From NCBI GenBank assembly GCA_947450695.1, contig CANFWV010000018.1:1-53727 (forward strand): a DNA stretch of 53,727 nt. The letters are read 5' to 3'. Position numbers and translations under genes: made by a program. The notes below the pieces were generated by a model. The model saw nothing but the letters and a program-made list of their open reading frames with translations, was not told where the DNA came from and searched no databases. This document shows positions 16,314 to 25,000 of this stretch, one piece after another. Numbering within the stretch: position 1 is the stretch's first letter; each line of letters opens with the position of its first letter. The DNA is from Comamonadaceae bacterium (GTDB taxonomy: Bacteria > Pseudomonadota > Gammaproteobacteria > Burkholderiales > Burkholderiaceae_C).

Positions 16314-16999
16314 AACTCAGCTAACTGCACCACATCCCGCGCATGCACATCATTGCCCGCTTGTGGCGACACGTCCTTGACTTGAGCGGCACCAAATTCC
16401 AACGGTCGCTCGATGTACGCGGTTTGCAGGCCGCAGGCGCGCGCGGCGGCCAAATCGTCATGGTGGGCGGCGCAGAGCATGACTTGCTCGGGGGCCACGT
16501 CAAACACACTCGCCACACCGAGGTAGGTGGCCGGGTCGGGCTTATAGGCGCGAAAAACTTCGGCGGACAAGATGCAGTCCCAAGGCAAGCCGGCGCGCTT
16601 CGCCATGTTGGTGAGCAGGCCGATGTTGCCGTTGGACAGTGTGCACAAGGTGTAGCGGGTTTTAAGCCTCAGTAAACCCGCCACGCTGTCGGGCCAAGCA
16701 TCCAGACGATGCCAGACGCGGTTCAGGTGTTGGCGTTCAGCTTCGCTCAAATGCGCCAGCCAGAAGGTCGGCAATATCGCGTCCAGAATCATCCGATTCA
16801 ACTCATCAATGCGAACCCAGCCCAACTCGCCTGAACGCACGCGCTGCATGGCCGGCTGATAACCCGCACGCCAAGCCAAGGCGAAAGCGTTGCCGTCGAC
16901 TTGCGGGTACAACGCCTCCAGCTCACGGACGATGGAACCGTGCCAATCCACCACCGTGCCAAAGATGTCGAACGCGAGGATTTTCGGTCTTTGGCGCAT
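16301..16999 (-). CDS. Haloacid dehalogenase, type II (HAD superfamily)
   Basis: A 232-aa cytoplasmic HAD enzyme. The nucleophile is Asp11 in LAFDIFGTVVDWHG; motif II is TLSNGN, motif III RAYKPDPATYL and motif IV CAAHHDDLAAAR, the set typical of L-2-haloacid dehalogenases. The reaction would hydrolyse short 2-haloalkanoates by an ester intermediate, but many members act on other small substrates. It is preceded by htpG on the same strand with 24 bases between, and converges on the Liv-type binding protein gene. Whether it is co-transcribed with htpG is not clear. Confidence 0.88.
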   Translation of the reverse strand: MRQRPKILAFDIFGTVVDWHGSIVRELEALYPQVDGNAFALAWRAGYQPAMQRVRSGELGWVRIDELNRMILDAILPTFWLAHLSEAERQHLNRVWHRLDAWPDSVAGLLRLKTRYTLCTLSNGNIGLLTNMAKRAGLPWDCILSAEVFRAYKPDPATYLGVASVFDVAPEQVMLCAAHHDDLAAARACGLQTAYIERPLEFGAAQVKDVSPQAGNDVHARDVVQLAELLDC

Positions 17000-17023
17000 G
17001 GCTTGCGATGCAGCGTCTAAGCG

Positions 17024-18913
17024 TTAAACCAGCAGCGCGTTGATGCGCCGCACATACGCCGCCGGGTCATCCGGCAAACCGCCTTCGGACAGCAGCGCTT
17101 GGTCAAACAGGATGTGGGCCAAGTCGTTGAACTGCGCGTCGTCGACACTGGCTTCGAGCTTTTTGGCCAGCGGATGCTGGGCATTGACTTCGAGGATCGG
17201 CTTGACTTCAGGTGCGGGCTGACCGGCTTGCTTGAGCATGCGGGCGAGCTGGGTCGACATGTCGCCGTCTTGCACCACCAAACACGCGGCGGAGTCGACC
17301 AAACGCGTGGTGGCGCGCACGTCTTTGGCTTTGTCTTTCAGCGCTTCTTTGAGCTTGTCGAGGACGGGTTTGAACTGGGTTTGTGCGTCTTCTGCCGCTT
17401 TCTTTTCGTCGTCGTCTTGCAGGGTGCCCAAGTCAACGGCGCCTTTGGCCACCGACTGCATCGGCGTACCGTCGAACTCGTTCAGGTAGTTCAGCGCCCA
17501 CTCGTCGACACGGTCGGTCATGAGCAGCACTTCAATGCCTTTCTTGCCGAAAATTTCAAGCTGCGGGCTGTTCTTGGCGGCGGCTTGCGTGTCGGCGGTG
17601 ATGTAGTAAATGGCCGCTTGGCCTTCCTTCATGCGCGCTTTGTAGTCACCCAAGCTGACGGTGACAGAGTCAGTGGTCGAGCTGGCAAAACGCAGCAACT
17701 TGGCGAGGCGATCGCGGTTGGCGTTGTCTTCGCCCAAACCTTCTTTCAGCACCGCGCCAAACTCAGCGTAAAAAGCGGTGAATTTTTCGGGTTCGTTGGC
17801 AGCCAAGTCTTCGATCATCGACAGCACGCGGCGCGTGTTGCCTTCGCGAATGGCTTTGACGGCGCGGCTTTCTTGCAGCAGTTCGCGCGACACATTCAGC
17901 GGCAAGTCAGACGAGTCAACCACGCCTTTGACAAAGCGCAAATAGCTGGGCAACAGAGCTTGCGCATCGTCCATGATGAAGACGCGTTTGACGTACAGCT
18001 TGACGCCGGCAGCCTTCTCTCGGTTGAACAAATCCATCGGCGCTTTGGCCGGGATGAACAACAGCTGCGTGTACTCGGTGCCGCCTTCAACGCGATTGTG
18101 CGTGGTAGCCAGCGGTGCTTCGTGGTCGTAGCTGATTTGCTTGTAGAACTCGTCGTACTGTTCTTGGGTGATGTCTTTTTTAGAGCGCGACCAGAGCGCT
18201 GCAGCTTGGTTGACGGTTTCCCATTCGCCGGTGAACACCATCCCGCCGGGTTGGTCGTTTTCGCCCTCTTTCCATTCTTCCTTTTCCATCTCGATGGGCA
18301 GGGAAATATGGTCGGAGTATTTGTTGATGATGCCTTTGAGCTTCCAGGCGTTGAGGTAGTCAACGGCGTCGTCTTTCAAATGCAAGATGACGCTGCTGCC
18401 GCGCTCAGCGCGCTCGATTTCGCTGACGTCAAACTCACCTGTGCCGGTGCTGCTCCAGCGCACGCCTTGGCTGGTGGGCAGACCGGCGCGGCGGCTTTCA
18501 ACCGTTATCGAGTCAGCGATGATGAAGCCAGAGTAAAAGCCAACGCCAAATTGACCGATCAACTGCGAGTCACTTTTTTGATCGCCGGAGAGCTTGGAGA
18601 CAAAGTCGCGGGTGCCGCTCTTGGCGATGGTGCCAAGGTTGTCGATGGCTTCTTGTTGTGACAAGCCGATGCCGTTGTCGGCGATGGTCAGGGTCTTGGC
18701 GGCTTTGTCAAAGCTCACACGGACCTTGAGTTCGGGCACGTTTTCATACAGCGCGGCGTCGTTCAGCGCCTCAAAACGCAGCTTGTCGCAAGCGTCTGAT
18801 GCATTGGAAACCAACTCACGCAGAAAAATCTCGGGGTTGGAATACAGCGAGTGGGTGACGAGTTGAAGCAGCTGGGCTACTTCGGCCTGGAAAGCGAGTG
18901 TCTGTTTTTGCAT
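17024..18913 (-). CDS. htpG: Hsp90 chaperone HtpG
   Basis: A 629-aa cytoplasmic Hsp90. The N-terminal GHKL ATPase starts [21 protein letters not shown] and contains [23 protein letters not shown], and [11 protein letters not shown] as the ATP lid. The middle domain has the arginine finger region [12 protein letters not shown], and the C-terminus carries the dimerisation domain. Length and start match E. coli HtpG. No Shine-Dalgarno sequence precedes the ATG; instead a sigma-32-like promoter ends 7 bases upstream. A long frame on the opposite strand is a codon-usage shadow. Confidence 0.97.
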   Translation of the reverse strand: MQKQTLAFQAEVAQLLQLVTHSLYSNPEIFLRELVSNASDACDKLRFEALNDAALYENVPELKVRVSFDKAAKTLTIADNGIGLSQQEAIDNLGTIAKSGTRDFVSKLSGDQKSDSQLIGQFGVGFYSGFIIADSITVESRRAGLPTSQGVRWSSTGTGEFDVSEIERAERGSSVILHLKDDAVDYLNAWKLKGIINKYSDHISLPIEMEKEEWKEGENDQPGGMVFTGEWETVNQAAALWSRSKKDITQEQYDEFYKQISYDHEAPLATTHNRVEGGTEYTQLLFIPAKAPMDLFNREKAAGVKLYVKRVFIMDDAQALLPSYLRFVKGVVDSSDLPLNVSRELLQESRAVKAIREGNTRRVLSMIEDLAANEPEKFTAFYAEFGAVLKEGLGEDNANRDRLAKLLRFASSTTDSVTVSLGDYKARMKEGQAAIYYITADTQAAAKNSPQLEIFGKKGIEVLLMTDRVDEWALNYLNEFDGTPMQSVAKGAVDLGTLQDDDEKKAAEDAQTQFKPVLDKLKEALKDKAKDVRATTRLVDSAACLVVQDGDMSTQLARMLKQAGQPAPEVKPILEVNAQHPLAKKLEASVDDAQFNDLAHILFDQALLSEGGLPDDPAAYVRRINALLV

Positions 18914-18920
18914 GGATGGA

Positions 18921-18949
18921 GAGTGGGGTTGATACCGGGTTAATTCAAG
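18921..18949 (-). promoter_or_regulatory. Sigma-32-like heat-shock promoter of htpG
   Basis: On the minus strand CTTGAAT (18949-18943) is followed after 14 bases by CCCCACTC (18928-18921). This is a close match to the sigma-32 consensus (CTTGAAA / CCCCATnT) with normal spacing. Only 7 bases separate the -10 element from the htpG ATG, so transcription would start at or just before the start codon. Confidence 0.65.
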
Positions 18950-19026
18950 AGCTGTCGGCCACAGCACAAACCGTGATTCTAGAAAACTCTGCGGCAGGTC
19001 TGACCCGGCAGGCTAAAGTCGAGCGC

Positions 19027-19638
19027 ATGAGTAGTACTGAATTCATCGCCCTGTTGGTGCTGGCCACGGCCATGAGCTTCACGCCAGGCCCGAACACCGC
19101 CTTGTCCACCGCGATGGCGGCCAACCACGGCCTGCGCCACGCCATGCCTTTTGTTTGCGCCGTGCCCTTGGGCTGGGGCCTGCTGCTGACCTTCAGCGCG
19201 CTCGGCGTGGGTGCCTTGCTCGTCGCCCTGCCTTGGCTGGCTTGGGCCGTCAAGTTGGCAGGCGTGGCTTATCTGGTGGGGCTGGCGCGGCGCTTGGCCA
19301 CAACACAAGAACTCGGCCAAGCTGATGCCCAAAGGCTACAGATTGGCTTCTGGCAAGGTGCGGCGCTGCAGATGGTGAACATCAAAGCGTGGATGCTGGC
19401 GCTGGCGATTGTCAGCGGCTGGATCGCCGGCTATGACAACGCGGGCTGGCGCTTTGCCGTGGTCTTGCCGGTGATGCTGTTCTTCGCCTTTGGCAGCAAT
19501 CTGGCGTACGCGCTGGTCGGCTCGCTGCTGCGCGAATGGCTGGCCGGACCGGACGGCACACGCCAACGCCTGCGCAGGTTTAACCGCGTGATGGCGGCGG
19601 TGCTGGTGCTAACAGCCGGCTGGATGCTCCTGCGGTGA
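19027..19638 (+). CDS. LysE/RhtB-family amino acid exporter
   Basis: Inner-membrane protein of 203 aa with five to six hydrophobic segments. The opening SFTPGPNTALSTAMAANHGLRHAM is the LysE family signature, and PKAWM-like QMVNIKAWMLALAI occurs in the second half. Exports amino acids or small metabolites; substrate not predictable. The ATG at 19027 fits the family N-terminus. It is divergent from htpG, sharing about 113 bases of regulatory DNA. Three tandem 9-base repeats overlap its stop codon. Confidence 0.88.
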   Translation: MSSTEFIALLVLATAMSFTPGPNTALSTAMAANHGLRHAMPFVCAVPLGWGLLLTFSALGVGALLVALPWLAWAVKLAGVAYLVGLARRLATTQELGQADAQRLQIGFWQGAALQMVNIKAWMLALAIVSGWIAGYDNAGWRFAVVLPVMLFFAFGSNLAYALVGSLLREWLAGPDGTRQRLRRFNRVMAAVLVLTAGWMLLR

Positions 19639-19661
19639 CGGCTGTGACGGCTGTGACGACT
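19635..19661. repeat. Short tandem repeat at the LysE-family stop codon
   Basis: GTGACGGCT twice, then GTGACGACT: three 9-base units in a row at 19635-19643, 19644-19652 and 19653-19661. The stop codon of the exporter gene (TGA, 19636-19638) is within the first unit, so gain or loss of units would not change the protein. No function is evident. Confidence 0.6.
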
Positions 19662-19726
19662 CTGCAAGCCATACAATAATTTTTTCCATCCCCTGCCAGT
19701 AGCCACACAAAACCACAATAACTGAG

Positions 19727-20740
19727 ATGACCATGAGAAAAACCACATCAACGCTGCTGCGCGTACTCAACCCCACCAGCGCCTTGTCCCTTTTGTTGCC
19801 CTTGGCCGTATTGGGCACACCGGCCATCGCCGCTGATCCTTATCCGGCCAAACCTATTTCCATCGTGGTCGCTTACGCGCCGGGTGGCCAAGGTGACACC
19901 TTTGCCCGCATCGTCGGTGAGCGACTTGGCACGGTCTACAAGCAACCGGTGTTGATTGACAACAAGCCCGGTGTGTCGGGCACCATCGGTACTCGCTTTG
20001 CAGCCAAAGCCAAAAACGATGGCTACACCTTGTTCCTAGGTCAAACCGGTGAGATCACCGTCAACCGGGTCTTGATGAAGGACATGGGTTACGACCCAAT
20101 GAAAGAATTGACGCCGGTGGTGCTGATCGGCAATGCCCCGTTGGTGATGCTGGCACCGGCAGATGCGCCTTACAACACGATTGCCGAATTCATTCAAATG
20201 GCGCGCGCCAAACCCGGTGAATTCAGCTACGGCTCGGTGGGTGCTGGCACCCCCGGACACTTGTCGGCGGTGGCCTTGGGTCTGGGCTTAAAACTCAACA
20301 TGGTGCATGTGCCTTACAAAGGCGTCGGACCGCTGCTCTCAGACCTGATCGCCGGACGACTGCAGGCGTTTTTCAGCAGTGCATCGGCGGCCGTCCCGCA
20401 AGTCAAGGGCGGCAAGCTCAAAGCGCTGGCCGTGACCACACCGCAGCGCATGAGCTCTTTGCCGCAGGTGCCGACCATTGCCGAATCTGGCTTGCCCGGC
20501 TTCAGCTACACGCTGTGGGGCGGCTTGTTTGCCCCGGTCGGTACGCCCACATCGGTCATCGACAGCCTGAACCATGAAGTCAACGCCATCTTGGCCAGCC
20601 CCGACATTCGGGCACGTTTTGATGCCGACAACCTGGCCGTTCCTAAAAACTCACCGGCCGAATTTGCCAGTTACGTCCGCGCCGAAAGCGTGAAGTTTGA
20701 AAAACTGGTCAAGGACGCCAACCTGAAACTGGAACAATAA
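19727..20740 (+). CDS. Bug/TctC-family tripartite tricarboxylate receptor
   Basis: Periplasmic receptor of 337 aa. Long signal peptide ending near TPAIAADP, then YPAKPISIVVAYAPGGQGDTFARIV and VLIDNKPGVSGTIGTRFAAKAKNDGY. A second ATG two codons later (19733) is equally possible. Directly followed, with no spacer, by a glutathione transferase gene and then a PhzF-family gene, suggesting an uptake-plus-modification unit. No tctAB partners. Ligand unknown. Confidence 0.92.
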   Translation: MTMRKTTSTLLRVLNPTSALSLLLPLAVLGTPAIAADPYPAKPISIVVAYAPGGQGDTFARIVGERLGTVYKQPVLIDNKPGVSGTIGTRFAAKAKNDGYTLFLGQTGEITVNRVLMKDMGYDPMKELTPVVLIGNAPLVMLAPADAPYNTIAEFIQMARAKPGEFSYGSVGAGTPGHLSAVALGLGLKLNMVHVPYKGVGPLLSDLIAGRLQAFFSSASAAVPQVKGGKLKALAVTTPQRMSSLPQVPTIAESGLPGFSYTLWGGLFAPVGTPTSVIDSLNHEVNAILASPDIRARFDADNLAVPKNSPAEFASYVRAESVKFEKLVKDANLKLEQ

Positions 20741-21391
20741 ATGCTGGAACCCGCTGTGAGCGCTGCCAACACCCTGAATATCTGGGGCCGCATGAGCTCC
20801 ATCAATGTCAAAAAAGTCGTCTGGACGGCGCAAGAGCTCGGGCTGAACTTTCAGCGCACCGAGGCTGGCGGCCATTTTGGCGTGGTGAAAACATCTGAGT
20901 ACATGCGCCTGAATCCAAACTCGACCGTGCCGGTGATAGAGGACGAAGACTTTGTGCTGTGGGAGTCGAATGTGATCGTGCGCTACCTCTGCGCCAAACA
21001 TTCTCCCGGCCATTTGTATCCAACCCCTTTGCGTGAGCGGTTTGTGGCAGAGCAATGGATGGATTGGCAACAGACTAACTTGAACCCGGCCAGTCGCACG
21101 GGATTTTGGCAGCTGATCCGAACTGCTCCAGAGCAACGCAGTGCCAGTGTGATTGCCGATTCAAACGCTGCGGTTGAGTCTCTCATGGCGGTGCTGGACG
21201 CTCATCTGGGTCGCCATGCATTCATGGCCGGTGATCATTTCACCATGGCCGACATTCCGCTGGGGTGCGATGTGCACCGCTGGTTCAATCTGCCGCAACC
21301 GCGTGAGAGCCGACCAAATATTGAGCGCTGGTTTCAAGTGATCAGCGGGCGGCAAGCCAGCACTGGCGTGCTCGATATGGCCCTGAGCTGA
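20741..21391 (+). CDS. Glutathione S-transferase family protein
   Basis: A 216-aa GST. Residues about 12-90 form the thioredoxin-like N-terminal domain (LNIWGRMSSINVKKVVWTAQELGL; NPNSTVPVIEDEDFVLWESNVIVRYL, with the cis-Pro and glutathione-gamma-glutamyl contacts), followed by an all-helical C-terminal domain (GDHFTMADIPLGCDVHRW). The ATG directly abuts the TAA of the Bug gene, so translation is probably coupled. The Ser-Ser after RM in the first helix is a candidate catalytic residue. Likely a catabolic or isomerase GST linked to the receptor's ligand; a general detoxification role is also possible. Confidence 0.9.
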   Translation: MLEPAVSAANTLNIWGRMSSINVKKVVWTAQELGLNFQRTEAGGHFGVVKTSEYMRLNPNSTVPVIEDEDFVLWESNVIVRYLCAKHSPGHLYPTPLRERFVAEQWMDWQQTNLNPASRTGFWQLIRTAPEQRSASVIADSNAAVESLMAVLDAHLGRHAFMAGDHFTMADIPLGCDVHRWFNLPQPRESRPNIERWFQVISGRQASTGVLDMALS

Positions 21392-21411
21392 ACGCGCCGC
21401 TGAAGCACGCC

Positions 21412-22380
21412 ATGCGCTCTCGCCGTTTCCATCAAGTTGACGTCTTTACCGACTCCGCTTACCGTGGCAATGCACTGGCCGTGGTGCTGGATGGCGATGA
21501 CCTTAGCGACGAGGCGATGCAGCGTTTTGCGCGCTGGACAAACCTCTCAGAAACCACTTTTTTGCTGCCGCCCACCGACGCGGCAGCCGACTATTGGGTG
21601 AGAATTTTCACGCCCGGCGGTGAGTTGCCATTTGCCGGTCACCCAACGTTGGGCAGCTGCCACGCTTGGCTTGAAGCTGGCGGTCAGCCGCAAACCGAAG
21701 GTCGCGTGGTGCAGCAATGTGCAGTCGGTTTGGTGACGATTCAACGCGACATCCTGAGTCAGCTCGAACGCGATGCCAAGCGCCCGGAGCGACTGGCTTT
21801 TGGCGCACCACCGCTGCGTCGCAGCGAGGCCGATCCAGCGTTGCTCGACGCCGTGGCTGAGGCCTTAGGCCTCTATTCTCAGCAGATTTTGGCGGCGCAA
21901 CTGCTCGACAACGGCCCAATTTTTCTTGGCCTCTTGCTCGACTCGCCAGAGACCGTGCTGCAGCTCACCCCCGACCACGCAGCGCTGATCAAGCTGAATA
22001 TTAAAGTTGGTGTGGCCGCTATCTATGCAGACGACAGCGCTGGCGCACCACCACTGATTGGACGCATCAACCGCGAGGCGGCTGCGTTCGCAACGGCAGC
22101 CTCGCGGTCAAAAAAGCAGACTGCAGAAGAAACACCGCAGCTTGAAGTACGCGGCTTTTGCGCCGCAACTGGCATCAACGAAGACCCGGTCACCGGCAGC
22201 CTGAACGCCAGTTTGGCGCAGTGGCTGATCGGCGAAGGGCGCTTGCCTGAGCGTTATCTGGCCTCGCAAGGCGTTTGTATCGGACGCGCCGGTCAAGTTC
22301 ATATTCACCGCGATGCCAACGGGCAAGTCTGGGTCGGCGGGGAATCGGTCAGTTGCATCGAAGGCCGCGTGACCGTGTAA
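21412..22380 (+). CDS. PhzF-family epimerase/isomerase-like protein
   Basis: A 322-aa member of the PhzF superfamily (diaminopimelate-epimerase-like fold, duplicated domain). The opening FHQVDVFTDSAYRGNALAVVLDGD and the catalytic glutamate in NLSETTFLLPP are clear. The second half has FCAATGINEDPVTGSLNASLAQWL, the other family hallmark. Real phenazine synthesis is unlikely because no other phz genes are present. It lies 21 bases after the GST gene. Substrate unknown. Confidence 0.92.
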   Translation: MRSRRFHQVDVFTDSAYRGNALAVVLDGDDLSDEAMQRFARWTNLSETTFLLPPTDAAADYWVRIFTPGGELPFAGHPTLGSCHAWLEAGGQPQTEGRVVQQCAVGLVTIQRDILSQLERDAKRPERLAFGAPPLRRSEADPALLDAVAEALGLYSQQILAAQLLDNGPIFLGLLLDSPETVLQLTPDHAALIKLNIKVGVAAIYADDSAGAPPLIGRINREAAAFATAASRSKKQTAEETPQLEVRGFCAATGINEDPVTGSLNASLAQWLIGEGRLPERYLASQGVCIGRAGQVHIHRDANGQVWVGGESVSCIEGRVTV

Positions 22381-22389
22381 ACAGGTGAC

Positions 22390-23187
22390 TTAGAAGGGCG
22401 TCAGCGTGTCGAACTCGGCCAACAACACGGCCAGCGCATGACCACTGGCGATGAGCACGGCGCGGCCTTTGTCTGCGGTGGCTGCAGCTGCGTTACCAGC
22501 GGCACCTGAGGCGTTCAAGTCTTGCGCGGCCCAGGCTAGTTTGACACTGCTGCCGTTGCCGATGATCGGGAAATTTTCCGCACGCTCCTGGCTGCTGGAT
22601 GCGAAATTTTGCGCTTGCCGCATGTCAACACGTTCGGGGTGCAGCGCCAGCATCATCGACGTTTCGACGTCGCCACCATGCACACCGAAGCGCGGCTCGT
22701 CAGCGCCAAACAAGCTCTGCACCGCCGCCGGCATCGGCAACGCAAAGGTGTTGACCAGCGCCACCGTCAGGCTGAAACGGGCCCGCAACTCGCGCCCAAC
22801 GATGTCCATGGTCGAGACATTGCCACCGTGCGAATTCAGCAGTACCAGCTTCTTGATGCCGGTGCGCGCCACGCATTCTCCAAGGTCAACCCAGGTTTGA
22901 ATCAGCGCGGCAGCACTGAGGGTGAGCGTGCCCGAAAAGGCCACGTGCTCGATGCTGCGACCCACACTTTGCGTTGGCAAAAAAAGTACGCTGAGTTCAG
23001 GTGCCAAATGCGGCAAGGTTTGCGCAATCACGCCGTTGACGAGGTCGGTGTCAACGCTCAGCGGCAGGTGCGGGCCATGTTGCTCGACCGCCGCCAGCGG
23101 CAGCACGGCGATGCTGCGACTCATGTCCAAACGCGCGAAGTCAGGGCTTTTGAGTTCAGCCCAAAAACGGGGAATGGGAGTGTTCAT
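22390..23187 (-). CDS. Creatininase-family metal-dependent amidohydrolase
   Basis: A 265-aa protein of the creatininase/formamide hydrolase family. Metal-binding residues are in PLAAVEQHGPHLPLSVDTD (Glu, His, Asp), LLNSHGGNVST and FGVHGGDVETSMML. Members open cyclic amides or hydrolyse formamides (creatininase, MftE, ArfB). It converges with the PhzF-family gene, ten bases apart. The neighbouring upstream gene is a B12-binding radical SAM protein, but it is unclear whether they share a pathway. Confidence 0.88.
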   Translation of the reverse strand: MNTPIPRFWAELKSPDFARLDMSRSIAVLPLAAVEQHGPHLPLSVDTDLVNGVIAQTLPHLAPELSVLFLPTQSVGRSIEHVAFSGTLTLSAAALIQTWVDLGECVARTGIKKLVLLNSHGGNVSTMDIVGRELRARFSLTVALVNTFALPMPAAVQSLFGADEPRFGVHGGDVETSMMLALHPERVDMRQAQNFASSSQERAENFPIIGNGSSVKLAWAAQDLNASGAAGNAAAATADKGRAVLIASGHALAVLLAEFDTLTPF

Positions 23188-23262
23188 GCGTAGCGCCAGT
23201 TCTGTAAAGCAAAGTGCAAAATTTCAACGGTATTGTGAAGCGGTTCAAGCATTTCAGACATT

Positions 23263-24945
23263 TCAAGCCGCAGCCGCCGCTTGCTGAATCTCAGTGCGCA
23301 ATAGATCCGCTTGACCCGCCACGTGTTGGCTGACGTGTCGGCTTTGCCGCTGGGCACGTGCCTGACCCGCAGGCGTGAGCGTCGGGCCAGCGGCTTGCAA
23401 CAGTTCGGCAAGACACTTGGGTTTGGCACGTGCACCGCTGGCTTGGTAGTCAGCCAACAGCGTTTGCCGCACCGGAACTTCAGCCATGGCGCGCGGTCCG
23501 GTCAAATGTTCGAACAACAAATCAACCAGTTTTTCGAGGGCAAATTCATGCGTCTTGCCGGTGCGCTGCCAGAGCCAGTCGCTGAAACTCAAGAACGCTG
23601 AAAACGCGGACACTGGTGAGCCTTCAACACCGTCTAGCAACAGAGAACGAGCGCGCAAAAATCGGCCCGAATTAGCGATCATGTCCCAGTAGCGCGCAAA
23701 GCGCTGAATGCGCTGCAGCGTGGCAAAGTCAATCGTCGAGTTTTGCAAAATGGTGTATGGCGTCTGCGGGTCGTAGACCATCGCAAAGTCTTGCGTATGG
23801 CGGGCAATTGGCGTGCCGCGCAGCCGCTTCAAAATGCCGAACTGAATCTCGTGCGGCGCCAAGGCATAGAGCCGGTCAAAGCCAGCAGCAAAGCTTTCGA
23901 GTGTTTCTCCCGGCAGGCCAAAAATCAAATCAGCGTGCACATGCGCCTGACTTTGGCTGACCAGCCAACGCAAGTTGTCAGCCGTTTTGAGGTTGTCTTG
24001 CTTGCGCGAGATGCGCTGCTGCACCTCGGGGTTGAAGCTCTGAATCCCGACTTCAAATTGCAGCGACCCGGCAGGGAATTGCACGATCAATTTTTTCAAC
24101 CGATCCGGCAAGCTGTCGGGCACGACTTCAAAGTGCACGAACAAATTGGGCGCAGCGCTAGCATCCTCCATGGCTGGTTGTAGGCGGTCCAAAAAGAACT
24201 GCAAGATGCGCACCGAATGTTCGACTTTCAAATTAAACGTGCGGTCGACAAATTTGAAATTGCGTGCGCCGCGCTGGTACAAGGCGTCCATTTCGGCCAT
24301 GAAAGCGTCGAGCTCAAAAGCCCAAGCCGTCTTGTCGAGTGCACTCAGGCAAAACTCACATTTAAAGGGGCACCCACGAGACGCCTCCACATACAACAGA
24401 CGCTTAGCGATGTCGGCATCGGTGTACTCGTCATACGGAAAAGCCAAGTCGTCCAGGGGTGGTTGCTCCCCGGCGATGACTTTCATCAGCGGTTGTGGGC
24501 CCTCCAGTAGCGCACGGCAAATCTTCGGAAAACTCACGTCGCCCCAGCCGGTGATGACATGGTCAGCCAATCGGCAAATTTCTTGCGCCTCAACTTCATG
24601 GCTGACTTCAGGGCCACCCAACACCACCTTGATGTCTGGCCGCAACGCTTTGAGCAGCCGCAGCACCTGCGTAGTCTCGACCACATTCCAAATATAAATA
24701 CCCAGCCCGATCACTTGCGGGTTTAGCGCCAGCAGTTCTTCCACGATTTGCGTTGGCCGTTGCTGAATCACGAACTCCCGTAGTTGCGTCACAGCGCGCA
24801 GGCCCTCGCCGCCATGCCGGTCCATGTTAGCCAGCAAGCAACGCAGCCCGAGAGAAGCGTGGATGTACTTGGCGTTGAGCGTGGCCAGCACGACGCGCGG
24901 CAGCGTAGTGGATGTAGCAGGCAAAGGCGCAGCGGAACGAATCAT
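23263..24945 (-). CDS. B12-binding radical SAM protein (DUF4080 type)
   Basis: A 560-aa protein. Residues about 17-150 are a cobalamin-binding Rossmann-like domain (VVLATLNAKYIHASLGLRCLLANM). A radical SAM domain follows with the iron-sulfur cluster motif SRGCPFKCEFCLSALDK (C-x3-C-x2-C) near residues 192-200, and a C-terminal DUF4080-type region. No His of the DxHxxG cobalamin motif is obvious, so B12 binding may be base-off or lost. The substrate is unknown. It is transcribed on its own; the creatininase-family gene starts 75 bases downstream. Confidence 0.88.
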   Translation of the reverse strand: MIRSAAPLPATSTTLPRVVLATLNAKYIHASLGLRCLLANMDRHGGEGLRAVTQLREFVIQQRPTQIVEELLALNPQVIGLGIYIWNVVETTQVLRLLKALRPDIKVVLGGPEVSHEVEAQEICRLADHVITGWGDVSFPKICRALLEGPQPLMKVIAGEQPPLDDLAFPYDEYTDADIAKRLLYVEASRGCPFKCEFCLSALDKTAWAFELDAFMAEMDALYQRGARNFKFVDRTFNLKVEHSVRILQFFLDRLQPAMEDASAAPNLFVHFEVVPDSLPDRLKKLIVQFPAGSLQFEVGIQSFNPEVQQRISRKQDNLKTADNLRWLVSQSQAHVHADLIFGLPGETLESFAAGFDRLYALAPHEIQFGILKRLRGTPIARHTQDFAMVYDPQTPYTILQNSTIDFATLQRIQRFARYWDMIANSGRFLRARSLLLDGVEGSPVSAFSAFLSFSDWLWQRTGKTHEFALEKLVDLLFEHLTGPRAMAEVPVRQTLLADYQASGARAKPKCLAELLQAAGPTLTPAGQARAQRQSRHVSQHVAGQADLLRTEIQQAAAAA

Positions 24946-25000
24946 GCGCTGATTATCGAAGCAATCGACCCGGGACCAGCAGCCCCGAGTCGGGCAAGAT

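Noticed and set aside
17099..18661. Open frame of 520 codons on the plus strand opposite htpG
   Set aside because: It lies wholly antisense to a clear Hsp90 gene, has low-complexity content and no family features. GC-rich codon use in htpG keeps the opposite frame open.
21412..22380. Phenazine biosynthesis gene
   Set aside because: Only the PhzF fold is present, without other phz genes; the family has many unrelated roles.
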